Shown in pieces: positions 18,671 to 25,778 of a DNA stretch of 52,579 bases (position 1 is its first letter; each line of letters opens with the position of its first letter). Position numbers and translations under genes: made by a program. The DNA is taken from NCBI GenBank assembly GCA_934402375.1, contig CAKRUB010000021.1, forward strand, positions 1 to 52,579, written 5' to 3'. Source of the DNA: an uncultured Acetatifactor sp. (GTDB lineage Bacteria > Bacillota > Clostridia > Lachnospirales > Lachnospiraceae). A model generated the notes under the pieces. The model was not told the origin of the DNA. It made no database searches and worked only from the letters and a program-made list of their open reading frames with translations.

Positions 18671-18716
18671 AACACTTCACCCCCGCTCCTCAATTCTGAG
18701 GGGCAGGGGTGTTTTT
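18671..18716. terminator. Bidirectional terminator between converging genes
   Basis: CACCCCCGCTCCTCA (18678-18692) pairs with TGAGGGGCAGGGGTG (18697-18711) with one mismatch-like bulge, followed by TTTTT on plus. On minus the hairpin is followed by a weaker T-rich stretch. It can end both the yprB-like transcript and the accessory operon arriving from the right. Confidence 0.85.
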
Positions 18717-18720
18717 CTGG

Positions 18721-19473
18721 TTATTTATGAGTTTTTCTCTTTTTAAAGTACACTGTCGCGCCAGCTGCGCCAATGCCTGTTACCAGCAGCAGCGTGCCGC
18801 AGAGGATCGCTATCCTCTTGCCGCCGGCTCCTGCTATCCGGTTGCCTCCAAGTCCGGCTACCTCATTGCCGCCGTTTCCGGAGACAACGGAACCACCGCC
18901 ACTGCTTCCGCCCGATCCACCGTCTCCACCACCGGGTCCACCATTACCTCCATCATCTCCACCGTCACCGGAGATAACGCCGGCAACAAAACCATCCGTA
19001 TCAACAACCACCTCCGTGGAAGTGACTATATCAGAGCTGGAAAAAACCACAGAATCCGTAGATGCAACAGAATTCGAAGCGACTACAACATCCGAAGAAG
19101 CTACAACATCCGAAGAAGCAATAACATTCGCTTCTGTTATTGCCCCATAATTTACATTGGTGGCAATATTTGCATTGGCATACACATTCGCATTGGCAGC
19201 CGCATTGACATGACTTACGGCATTTGCCATAGTAGTAGCATTTGCTGCATATATTATATTTGCAGCAAACGCCGGTGTAATTATGGCAGTAGCCTGCGTT
19301 CCCGGCGCCTGTGCTGCCTGTACTTTCAGGGCACTTGCTACATTTTCCGTAGCAGCACTGTCCAGCGAATCGAGATATTCTGTAAGTTTCACGCTTTTGC
19401 CGTTCTCATCAAAACCGACAATGGTATCAATTCCCTTTTCTTTTAACACAGAAACAGGGTCACTTTCACGCAA
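18721..19473 (-). CDS. Low-complexity membrane-tailed protein, start uncertain
   Basis: The 250-codon frame begins with a TTG at 19473 that overlaps the SdpI-like gene by 31 bases and has no good ribosome site. Residues 1-50 look like an ordinary folded piece (VLKEKGIDTIVGFDENGKS). Then come Ala/Asn repeats (NANVYANANIATN), Ser/Val/Asp repeats (ASSDVVASSDVVVASN), a Gly/Asp-rich stretch (about 175-205), one membrane segment (about 225-243) and a basic tail KKRKTHK. That tail layout resembles a surface protein with a C-terminal anchor, but no signal peptide or LPXTG is present. It may be the 3' part of a larger surface protein that has been cut, or a frame reached by coupling. No function is assigned. 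Confidence 0.5.
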   Translation of the reverse strand: MRESDPVSVLKEKGIDTIVGFDENGKSVKLTEYLDSLDSAATENVASALKVQAAQAPGTQATAIITPAFAANIIYAANATTMANAVSHVNAAANANVYANANIATNVNYGAITEANVIASSDVVASSDVVVASNSVASTDSVVFSSSDIVTSTEVVVDTDGFVAGVISGDGGDDGGNGGPGGGDGGSGGSSGGGSVVSGNGGNEVAGLGGNRIAGAGGKRIAILCGTLLLVTGIGAAGATVYFKKRKTHK

Positions 19474-19850
19474 GAGCTGTCTTTTCGATTTCCATTCTTG
19501 TCGAAAGTTCTCTTTAGCGCTGCTTCTACAGGAAATACGGATACACTCATAACCACTGTATCGACGATACAGATCCCAAATCCCACCATAATCCCGATAT
19601 CTTCACTTTTACCGATAACAAAAAACAGCGAAAGAACACTGACCGCCAGCAGAACCAGGCCGGTCTTAAACCAGATTCTTCCGAAATAGTGATGAGCGAA
19701 TTCCCATGTGTCCCTGTTTTTCATTGACATGGTTGTTCTGTATCCATATAATGAATTTATTTTTTTAGGTGCCGCTTTTCTGAAAATTGCACCGAATATT
19801 ATCATCAGCAGCGGAGCCCACAAAGCCTCTGACAACGTCAAAAACCACAT
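19443..19850 (-). CDS. SdpI/YfhL-family membrane protein
   Basis: The product is 135 residues from ATG 19850 with three to four membrane segments. The block INSLYGYRTTMSMKNRDTW followed by FAHHYFGRIW is the family hallmark. SdpI itself is the immunity protein for the SdpC toxin, but most homologues have no known toxin. Family members usually end near FDKNGNRK; here about 13 extra residues follow, overlapping the next frame. The start has GGAGG 8 bases upstream; a GTG one codon earlier is also possible. It is the seventh gene of the accessory operon. No toxin gene was recognised next to it. Confidence 0.8.
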   Translation of the reverse strand: MWFLTLSEALWAPLLMIIFGAIFRKAAPKKINSLYGYRTTMSMKNRDTWEFAHHYFGRIWFKTGLVLLAVSVLSLFFVIGKSEDIGIMVGFGICIVDTVVMSVSVFPVEAALKRTFDKNGNRKDSSCVKVTLFLC

Positions 19851-19894
19851 CACCTGTTCCTCCTGTTCCTTCTGACTTCATCATCTGCTTTCCC

Positions 19895-20860
19895 CTATTG
19901 CCAGTCTGCAAATTCATCCTTGTGCTCCTGTATGTAGCTCCATATCACCTGAACAAGCTCATTTTCCACCTCTTCGTAATGCTCCGGCAGGAGACTGCCA
20001 TTGGCAAAAATGCTCTCACCGGATTCATATTGTACTGACAGAGAAAACGACTTATCACTCTCATCAGATGACAGAAATTCATTGTATCCGTTCCATGCCG
20101 CCAGATGATATTTTTCCACAATCTCCTGCAGCGCCTCATACGGCGGTTCCGGAATGGCACCATAAAAGAAATAATCGATATTCCCGTTTCTGATCGTGGC
20201 TCTCATATAGGGTGTTCCGGGATCATCCGGTCTCGTTTCAAAGCTGCACTCAAATCGTTCAGAAGAAAACCGGGGATATACACAAAAGGAAAAGCTATCC
20301 ATATTCGTATCCTCGATTACTTTCGGATACTGTTCCTCGTACCACAGCTTTTTGGTTGGCTGAATCAGTTCCGTCAGCTCAGAGGCAACCGTCTGGTAAT
20401 TGGCCGGAAAGCAATTTTCCCCGAATGCGGAAAGCGTTGTTCCATCTGTAAATTCTACATACATAGAGAACCCACCCCCATCAAGAACCATGAAGTTATT
20501 GCCGTGAAATCCATTCCAGCTTCCAACCTCATTCGTTTCCAGAATCTCCCGCACCCGATCCATTAACTTCGCGTCGTCCATATGCAGATATTCATCCTCG
20601 TATGCAATTTCCAGACACACCTGCGTTCCCTCTTCCGCACGGGTCAGTGTAAATGAAGATATTTCCGGCATGGCGCTCTCATGCTGGCTGAAGGTGATTT
20701 TCTGAACCTCTGTAATCTCTACCGGGGATGTAGACGGCGTTTTCAGAATTTCCTCCCTATTTTTCTTTCCGCATCCTGTAAAAAGAGCAGTTATCCACAG
20801 CGACATAATCCCCATCTTCAAAATCCTCCCTAGGATTCTTTTACCCCTGTCTTTTTCCAT
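19895..20860 (-). CDS. Putative lipoprotein, unknown function
   Basis: The product is 321 residues from ATG 20860, with a basic N-terminus, hydrophobic core and lipobox ALFTGC, so it is probably lipid-anchored outside the membrane. The mature part has two similar halves: each contains an acidic strand-rich stretch and a WNG[FY] motif (GSWNGFHGNNF and AAWNGYNEF) followed by a serine-rich strand and a final helix. This suggests an internal duplication. The longer frame to 20956 overlaps the neighbour and is rejected. It starts 7 bases after the upstream gene's stop. I do not recognise the family. Confidence 0.75.
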   Translation of the reverse strand: MEKDRGKRILGRILKMGIMSLWITALFTGCGKKNREEILKTPSTSPVEITEVQKITFSQHESAMPEISSFTLTRAEEGTQVCLEIAYEDEYLHMDDAKLMDRVREILETNEVGSWNGFHGNNFMVLDGGGFSMYVEFTDGTTLSAFGENCFPANYQTVASELTELIQPTKKLWYEEQYPKVIEDTNMDSFSFCVYPRFSSERFECSFETRPDDPGTPYMRATIRNGNIDYFFYGAIPEPPYEALQEIVEKYHLAAWNGYNEFLSSDESDKSFSLSVQYESGESIFANGSLLPEHYEEVENELVQVIWSYIQEHKDEFADWQ

Positions 20861-20867
20861 ATAACCC

Positions 20868-22436
20868 TTACAAAACCTCCGTCCACTGAATCTCCGGAGC
20901 ATTCTCAATTTCCCATGTAATTCCGAGTTCCCTCTTATGTTCCTCAAGGATGGCATTCATCTCATCCTCTTCATAGATCAGGATCCCCTTTTCCCGGTAC
21001 AGACCAAGTATCTCATCCTCCGGCATTGCCGGATTTCCTGCCTCATCGCTGAATACATACCAATTTCCGCGAAGATATTCATTATAGGCATCTTCATCAT
21101 CACCAGTGGGAGGCTCCATAAAGTTGTAAATCGCCAGCATATACGTTTCCTGACTGTCACCCTGACTGCTGTAACGAATGTCCAGTTCTTCCCTTACATC
21201 CGCTGGCAGATAATTTTCGGGAATCAGATTCGCTTCCAGCCCCATCGCATATTGGACAGAATATACGAGAGAAATCCTGCCTTTTGCATCAATCAGACTT
21301 TCCATTTGCTTTGAATTGTAATAATCAAACATTGTCGATGTATCAATCATTCCGGCACTGTTCAGCCACACTTCGCGACGGTAATAGCTGTTACATCCCG
21401 CAAGATATTGAATCCTTCCGTCAATCCATTTAAAGAACAGATATTCTCTTGCAAAATCATACTCATCTGACGTCGTAAATTCCATACATACTGCCAGCTC
21501 CGGTTCACCGTCCAGACCGCAGTCAATCAATGAATAGGTTGTGCTTTTCAGAACATCCGGCATATCCATTTCCCCCAAAAAAGCCGAACATCTGTCGGAA
21601 ATCTCTCCCAGCGTATACTCCCCTTCCTCCAATATCACATCCTCGTCAGAGATAACAACCGCCGTTGCTGCCCCGTCCAGAAAATTCATATACTCTGTTT
21701 CTGCGTCGGCATATAACGTATCCCCATCCGAAGACTCCGGCAGGGTAGCTGACTGCTGTCCGGCGAAAGACCCGCTGTTGTAATCTGTCAAATCGGTTAC
21801 ACCGGGGGAGTACCATGGGATGTTCATCGTCCCATCATACAAGGACAGTGAAGGATTCCAATCCAGTACTTCTCCGGCACTGTCTACGATTGTCACCTGT
21901 GTTCCGGGGATCACGTCACTTGGATTTGCACAGAGCAGGATTGGCCCGCCTGCTTCACTGCGATAAAGAACCTGTCCGGGTTCTCCATAAAACCCGTTGC
22001 TCTCATCCATAATCCATTCATTGACAGCCAGAGAGGCTGACTGATCAGTGGGAATAATACAATAAATTTCATTTCCGCCATCCGGCTGTTCCACATAATT
22101 TTGTTCCGGTATCTCCCAAAGGAACGGATAGTCCGACAAATCCGCTTCCGCCAGAAAAGTAGCAATATCCGTACCGTATCCCAAAAAGACCGCCGCACAC
22201 AAGTCCCCATTGGAAGCTGCTAAAAGACGCAGATCCTCTATTGTAGCACCATAAGAATCCCCGGTTTCTGTTTCTGTTTCTCTTTCCTCTGAGGTTTGTC
22301 TGGAATGCTCTACCCCACTCCCTGACTGTGAGGTCTCTGCCGGAATATTATTTGATGTAATCTGCTCACCGGTTCCGCAGGCTGTCATACTCAGAAAAAT
22401 GAGAAATCCCCCTGTCATCAGCCCTATTTTTTTCAT
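20868..22436 (-). CDS. Large putative lipoprotein, unknown function
   Basis: The product is 522 residues from ATG 22436, preceded by GGAGGT. A lipoprotein signal ends in LSMTACG, followed by a Ser/Thr/Glu-rich linker (about 20-65) and a long acidic extracellular part. No catalytic motif or named domain was recognised. There are several Tyr/Trp/Asp-rich strands typical of substrate- or wall-contacting lipoproteins. It follows the DUF6935-like gene by 20 bases. Together with the lipoproteins at 19895 and 23121 it shows the operon is devoted to the cell envelope. Confidence 0.75.
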   Translation of the reverse strand: MKKIGLMTGGFLIFLSMTACGTGEQITSNNIPAETSQSGSGVEHSRQTSEERETETETGDSYGATIEDLRLLAASNGDLCAAVFLGYGTDIATFLAEADLSDYPFLWEIPEQNYVEQPDGGNEIYCIIPTDQSASLAVNEWIMDESNGFYGEPGQVLYRSEAGGPILLCANPSDVIPGTQVTIVDSAGEVLDWNPSLSLYDGTMNIPWYSPGVTDLTDYNSGSFAGQQSATLPESSDGDTLYADAETEYMNFLDGAATAVVISDEDVILEEGEYTLGEISDRCSAFLGEMDMPDVLKSTTYSLIDCGLDGEPELAVCMEFTTSDEYDFAREYLFFKWIDGRIQYLAGCNSYYRREVWLNSAGMIDTSTMFDYYNSKQMESLIDAKGRISLVYSVQYAMGLEANLIPENYLPADVREELDIRYSSQGDSQETYMLAIYNFMEPPTGDDEDAYNEYLRGNWYVFSDEAGNPAMPEDEILGLYREKGILIYEEDEMNAILEEHKRELGITWEIENAPEIQWTEVL

Positions 22437-22456
22437 GTACTGTTTACCTCCACATT

Positions 22457-23023
22457 TTAAGCCCATGGATCTGACGCTTTGGGCTGCCGGATATCTGTCA
22501 GCAGATACTGTTCCCACAGAAACCATCTGCCGTCCCCTTTTCTGCGGAGCTTGATGGGACGAGGACTGTCTGCTCCCCCACAGGGAATGAAGAGCTTTTT
22601 ATACCCTTCCTCTGCGTCCGAAATATGGTTGCTTTCAATGGTGAGCCGGAAGGGTTCTTCCGGTGTATAGTTGTTTTCCGGTACAGCACCCACAAAATAG
22701 GAAAACGGAAGATAGGTCTTTCCTCCCCGGAACCTGTCATTCAGGAAGGAAATTTCCTGACCGTTAAGCGGGCGCGGACCCCGCAGCCAGTTCAGCATCT
22801 CCAGTCCTGCCTGCTTCTCCACCGCATAGACGCAAAGTGCGCATACCGTCAGCGCAGCTGTCTGAAAAGGAGTTTCCAGCCTGGCTTCGGGCAAAGCCTG
22901 CATCTGGCTTAAGTTTTCCGGCAAAGCCGTAAAAGTAAAGCTCTCCTTCTTGTTTCCCTGTGAATTATCTGCACCTTCCATCATTTCTCCGGTAACCTGT
23001 CTCATTTTATCAAATATGCTCAT
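22457..23023 (-). CDS. DUF6935-like protein
   Basis: The product is 188 residues from ATG 23023, with GGAGGG directly upstream. It lacks a signal peptide, so it is probably cytoplasmic. The text LRGPRPLNGQEISFLNDRF, followed by YLPFSYFVGAVPENNY and a C-terminal GDGRWFLWEQYLL, matches a family I remember from Lachnospiraceae under the label DUF6935; the label itself is from memory. Function is unknown. The frame could run to 23077, but that start has no ribosome site. It lies between two lipoprotein genes. Confidence 0.75.
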   Translation of the reverse strand: MSIFDKMRQVTGEMMEGADNSQGNKKESFTFTALPENLSQMQALPEARLETPFQTAALTVCALCVYAVEKQAGLEMLNWLRGPRPLNGQEISFLNDRFRGGKTYLPFSYFVGAVPENNYTPEEPFRLTIESNHISDAEEGYKKLFIPCGGADSPRPIKLRRKGDGRWFLWEQYLLTDIRQPKASDPWA

Positions 23024-23120
23024 ATATTTTCCCTCCATAGCAACTGTTTTGCAAAAGCTTGTATAAAAGGGGAACAAAAGACTGTTTTAGCCTTCTGTCC
23101 CCATAAAGGACTCAGATGGA

Positions 23121-23549
23121 TTAGTTGAGGTTTGCAGATCCGCTGGCATAAAGGGTGCCGTCCTCGTTAAAATAGACACTCAGCCATGGACCAGTGCTGT
23201 CATCGACAAACCAGAAATAAATCTGACGTCCATAGCTTGCTTCATACATATATGCAGAAGGATCCACGCCAATATGCTCCACCACGTCCTTGTAGGTCAG
23301 CTTTTCGAGATCAGAGCCGGTGAAGACATTCAAATCCTGAAAGTAATCCCTCTGGGTCTCCGCAAGCGTCTCCTGGGTAGCGCGCTCGTCGCTCATGGGC
23401 TGCACTTCAGTGGACTTATAGTCCAGATTGTAAGGGTTGTCATTCGCTTGTTCGCCACCGTTGCCGCCATCGCCGCTGCCGCAGGCAGCCAGAGCGAACA
23501 CCATCGCAAGTGTCAGCAGGAGCGTTATCATTTTATTTATTTTTTTCAT
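23121..23549 (-). CDS. Small putative lipoprotein
   Basis: The product is 142 residues from ATG 23549, with AAAGGAAAG upstream. It has a clear lipoprotein signal ending in FALAACGSG, a Gly/Asn linker (GDGGNGGEQAND), and a mature domain of about 100 residues. The mature part ends in strands (YGRQIYFWFVDD, WLSVYFNEDGTLYASG) that look like a small beta domain of the kind seen in SmpA/BLIP-like lipoproteins; this comparison is weak. It follows the zinc-ribbon gene by 30 bases. Confidence 0.75.
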   Translation of the reverse strand: MKKINKMITLLLTLAMVFALAACGSGDGGNGGEQANDNPYNLDYKSTEVQPMSDERATQETLAETQRDYFQDLNVFTGSDLEKLTYKDVVEHIGVDPSAYMYEASYGRQIYFWFVDDSTGPWLSVYFNEDGTLYASGSANLN

Positions 23550-23579
23550 AGTAATCTTTCCTTTCAAAAATAGATATCA

Positions 23580-23990
23580 TCAAAAATCAGGTCTGCTTGC
23601 GCCACAGTTCTCACAGAATTTCCCCTGGTTTGTTGCACCGCAGTAGGGGCAGCTCCAGCTCTGTACGACATTTTCCCGCGTCGGTGCGGCGTATGCTGTC
23701 TGATTTGCGTCTGACATCACGCGTTCATCCGGCATGGTGGCACCATTTATACAGCCATCCCCATCCGGCACCGGTGCCTCAGTCCGCTGTCCTGCCACCG
23801 CGTTACAGCGCATATACCCAAGCAGACTGCAAATCTCCTCGCATGTCTCCTTATAATTACGGTAGCGCGTATTATCCAGCGGGCAGAGATTCCCGTCCTC
23901 CAGCTTGAGATTGCCCAGCAGACCTATTTTTTCACCACAGATGTCACAATACTTTTTATCAAAAATCCCATCGTCTACCCTCTCCTGCAC
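23580..23990 (-). CDS. Zinc-ribbon protein (DUF4428-like), start disrupted
   Basis: The frame encodes about 136 residues with an N-terminal block KKYCDICGEKIGLLGN and EDGNLC as in DUF4428 proteins, a variable middle, and a C-terminal zinc ribbon CPYCGATNQGKFCENCG. Relatives usually begin MG.FDKKYC. Here an ATG with a good ribosome site (GGAGAGGG) sits at 23971-23969 but reads MGFLIKS, out of frame; one more T in the run at 23961-23965 would give MGFFDKKYC in frame. The only in-frame start is a GTG at 23990 that overlaps the ribosome site. The gene is therefore either frameshifted, misread in the assembly, or started poorly from GTG. It follows the 4-helix membrane gene by 3 bases. Confidence 0.65.
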   Translation of the reverse strand: MQERVDDGIFDKKYCDICGEKIGLLGNLKLEDGNLCPLDNTRYRNYKETCEEICSLLGYMRCNAVAGQRTEAPVPDGDGCINGATMPDERVMSDANQTAYAAPTRENVVQSWSCPYCGATNQGKFCENCGASRPDF

Positions 23991-23993
23991 AGA

Positions 23994-24395
23994 CTAATTT
24001 TCTTTCTTATTTAAATACGCTCCATAGATATATAAAGCAGGCAGAATCAATCCGGTTGCAAGGGAAGTTACGCTAAAACCACTTCCGCCAACCATGTTCA
24101 GCACATTTCCGAGTACACTGAGAACTGCTACAATTGCTCCCCATACAATACACTTTTGAGCCAGCTCAGGTTTGGTACAATTTTTTACTCCCTGAATTCC
24201 GGCAATCAACTGTACAATTCCGCTTATCAGACACAGGAAAGAAGCGGCATAAAGCAGACCGGTTCCTGCTGCACTCCCCGACAATGCAGCCAGACCGCTG
24301 ACTCCGAGAATTGCAACAATACCTGCGATAATTCCAAATGCACCTCCAATAATCATCAAAATGCCTGTTACCTTTAAAAATTTCTGTCCCTTCAT
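23994..24395 (-). CDS. Small four-helix membrane protein
   Basis: The product is 133 residues from ATG 24395, with AAAGGAG upstream. Four hydrophobic segments cover most of its length, rich in Gly, Ala and Ile. The start KGQKFLKVTGILMIIGGAFG and the charged loop GVKNCTKPELAQKC resemble a generic family of small membrane proteins found beside zinc-ribbon genes; no function is known. It is the first gene of the accessory operon, and the longer frame to 24542 is untranslated leader. The hairpin at 24575-24610 lies about 180 bases upstream. Confidence 0.75.
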   Translation of the reverse strand: MKGQKFLKVTGILMIIGGAFGIIAGIVAILGVSGLAALSGSAAGTGLLYAASFLCLISGIVQLIAGIQGVKNCTKPELAQKCIVWGAIVAVLSVLGNVLNMVGGSGFSVTSLATGLILPALYIYGAYLNKKEN

Positions 24396-24574
24396 AATCA
24401 GTCTCCTTTCATTTTCTTTTGTCTTAAATTTGAGTTTGTCTTGATACCGCTTCCACACCCGGTATGTTGCAAAGCCCCCTGCATCTCCTTTCCACTGCCG
24501 CCCTGTCAGACAAACCATTGTCCACGGTCTCAACATCAGCATAGCAGTTGGGATGCCAAAAGGATATACTTACC

Positions 24575-24610
24575 ATTCGTATTTTGCTGCATCTGGGGCA
24601 AAATACGAAT
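24575..24610. promoter_or_regulatory. 13-bp inverted repeat, probable operator
   Basis: ATTCGTATTTTGC (24575-24587) and its exact complement (24598-24610) flank a 10-base spacer. No T-run follows on either strand, so it is not a usual terminator. It lies just downstream of the candidate -10 at 24615-24620, so it covers the expected start of transcription of the accessory operon. Confidence 0.6.
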
Positions 24611-24614
24611 CATT

Positions 24615-24620
24615 AGTATA
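24615..24620 (-). promoter_or_regulatory. Candidate -10 of the accessory operon
   Basis: TATACT read on the minus strand, preceded by TTG. No good -35 box is found 16-18 bases upstream, so an activator may be needed, or the site is not a promoter. The leader to the first ATG would be about 215 bases. Confidence 0.35.
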
Positions 24621-24714
24621 CAACATACAGTGGTGCATATGTGTCGCTATGCAAGATATGGTGCATTCGCAGCTTTCTTAATGACTGATCGCAGATTACG
24701 GATTACTCAGAATA

Positions 24715-24891
24715 TCAATTCTGATAAATGAGCTCCTCCAATCTGTCACACCTTCTGAACAGGTCTATGTAAAGCATCAATTCCTCACGAGTTGACACAC
24801 ATAGCTTCTCATTTATGTTTGTATTATGCTTTCTTGCAGTTCCCACGCTGATAAATGCTCTTGCTATGCTGATCCGCTGTTCCCACTGCCT
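24715..24891 (-). pseudogene. Remnant of a LuxR-type regulator (HTH end)
   Basis: Bases 24891 down to 24715 form an open frame of 58 codons ending in TGA, with no start codon and a stop just upstream. The protein reads as a LuxR-type helix-turn-helix: RISIARAFISVGTARKHN followed by TNINEKLCVSTREELMLYI. This fits the usual EIA..L.IS.GTV..H...I..KL.V..R.EL pattern, with several unusual changes (Arg-Ala-Phe, Ala for Val, Cys for Gly). It then continues in helices. The sensor and N-terminal parts are missing, so I read it as a decayed gene. It points toward the accessory operon. Confidence 0.6.
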
Positions 24892-24932
24892 TTAAGTCGG
24901 AAAAACGCAGGTATTTCTGTGATACATGATAT

Positions 24933-24966
24933 GAGAAAAGTCCGGGAAGCTTCCCGGACTTTTCTC
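24933..24966. terminator. Terminator after cheR
   Basis: A perfect 34-bp palindrome, GAGAAAAGTCCGGGAA followed by GC and its complement. It starts 3 bases after the cheR stop and carries a T-rich end (CTTTTCTC) on both strands, so it can act in either direction. Confidence 0.85.
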
Positions 24967-24969
24967 GAT

Positions 24970-25755
24970 TTATAAGGGCTTCTGATAAAAGAACGAATTC
25001 TTTCTCTCATATCCCATCTCTTTGTAATTCACAATCTGCTCTGTACTGCCGATAAACAGGACTCCACCGGGCGCCAGTGATCTGAAATACTTGCGGAAGA
25101 CCTCATCCTTGGCCTCCTCCGTAAAATAGATCAGCACATTGCGGCACACGATCATATGGTAGTCCGTCGGATAGATGTCCTTCAATAAATTATGTTCCTT
25201 GAAATCCACTCTCGCCTTAATCTCATCGGAGATCTTATAAGACGGCCCCACCTGTGTAAAATATTTCTTCTTCAGATCCTCCGGTACAGATGCAATGCTC
25301 TTCGCATCGTACAAACCGACCTTCGCCTTTGCAAGGATCTGCTTGTCGAGATCTGTCGCAAAAATACGGATATTGTTCAACGGCACATGCCTTGACAAAG
25401 CCATCACGAGCGAATACGGTTCATCGCCTGTAGAACATGCCGCGCTCCATATTTTCAGGTTTCTGCCAAATCTCTTGACAAGCTCCGGTATTACCTCTTC
25501 ATCCAGCAGCTTCCACTGTTCGGGGTTCCGATAAAACTCAGACACATTGATCGTAATATAGCTCACAAACTCTTCAAACAGATCCTTGTCCGTTTTCAGG
25601 GCATGTACATATCTGTCATAGCCTTCGATCTTATGCTTTGCAATCAAAGTGTCGATCCGGCGCTTCATCTGCTTTTCCTTGTAGCCGTTGAGGTCTATAC
25701 TCGTCAGTGACAGCACTTCCCGCTTAAAATATTCATAATCGTATGTCATCGGCAT
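24970..25755 (-). CDS. cheR: CheR-type protein-glutamate methyltransferase
   Basis: The 261-residue enzyme uses S-adenosylmethionine to methylate glutamates of chemoreceptors. It has the N-terminal helical CheR domain (about 1-65), the motif TINVSEFYRNPEQW (about 68-81), the SAM loop SAACSTGDEPYSL (about 104-116), an acidic strand end FATDLDK, and MIVCRNVLIYF near 205. Length fits a stand-alone CheR without TPR repeats. It follows rpsA by 23 bases and no other chemotaxis gene is in the window. Confidence 0.95.
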   Translation of the reverse strand: MPMTYDYEYFKREVLSLTSIDLNGYKEKQMKRRIDTLIAKHKIEGYDRYVHALKTDKDLFEEFVSYITINVSEFYRNPEQWKLLDEEVIPELVKRFGRNLKIWSAACSTGDEPYSLVMALSRHVPLNNIRIFATDLDKQILAKAKVGLYDAKSIASVPEDLKKKYFTQVGPSYKISDEIKARVDFKEHNLLKDIYPTDYHMIVCRNVLIYFTEEAKDEVFRKYFRSLAPGGVLFIGSTEQIVNYKEMGYERKNSFFYQKPL

Positions 25756-25778
25756 TCACCGTCCCGATTTTTCTTTTC

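Larger units (their letters stand above)
24396..24969. other. 574-base gap between cheR and accessory operon
   Basis: This gap has no intact gene. It holds the leader of the accessory operon (24396-24574), the inverted repeat and -10 candidate (24575-24620), a stretch with no recognisable content (24621-24714), the LuxR remnant (24715-24891) and the cheR terminator (24933-24966). Confidence 0.6.

Noticed and set aside
18773..19150. Plus-strand Pro/Ser-rich open frame
   Set aside because: It is the mirror of Gly/Asn/Val repeats in the minus-strand frame, which has a sensible membrane-tail layout.
19443..19850. A complete toxin-immunity pair around the SdpI-like protein
   Set aside because: No SdpC-like or other toxin gene can be recognised next to it; the family name alone does not support immunity.
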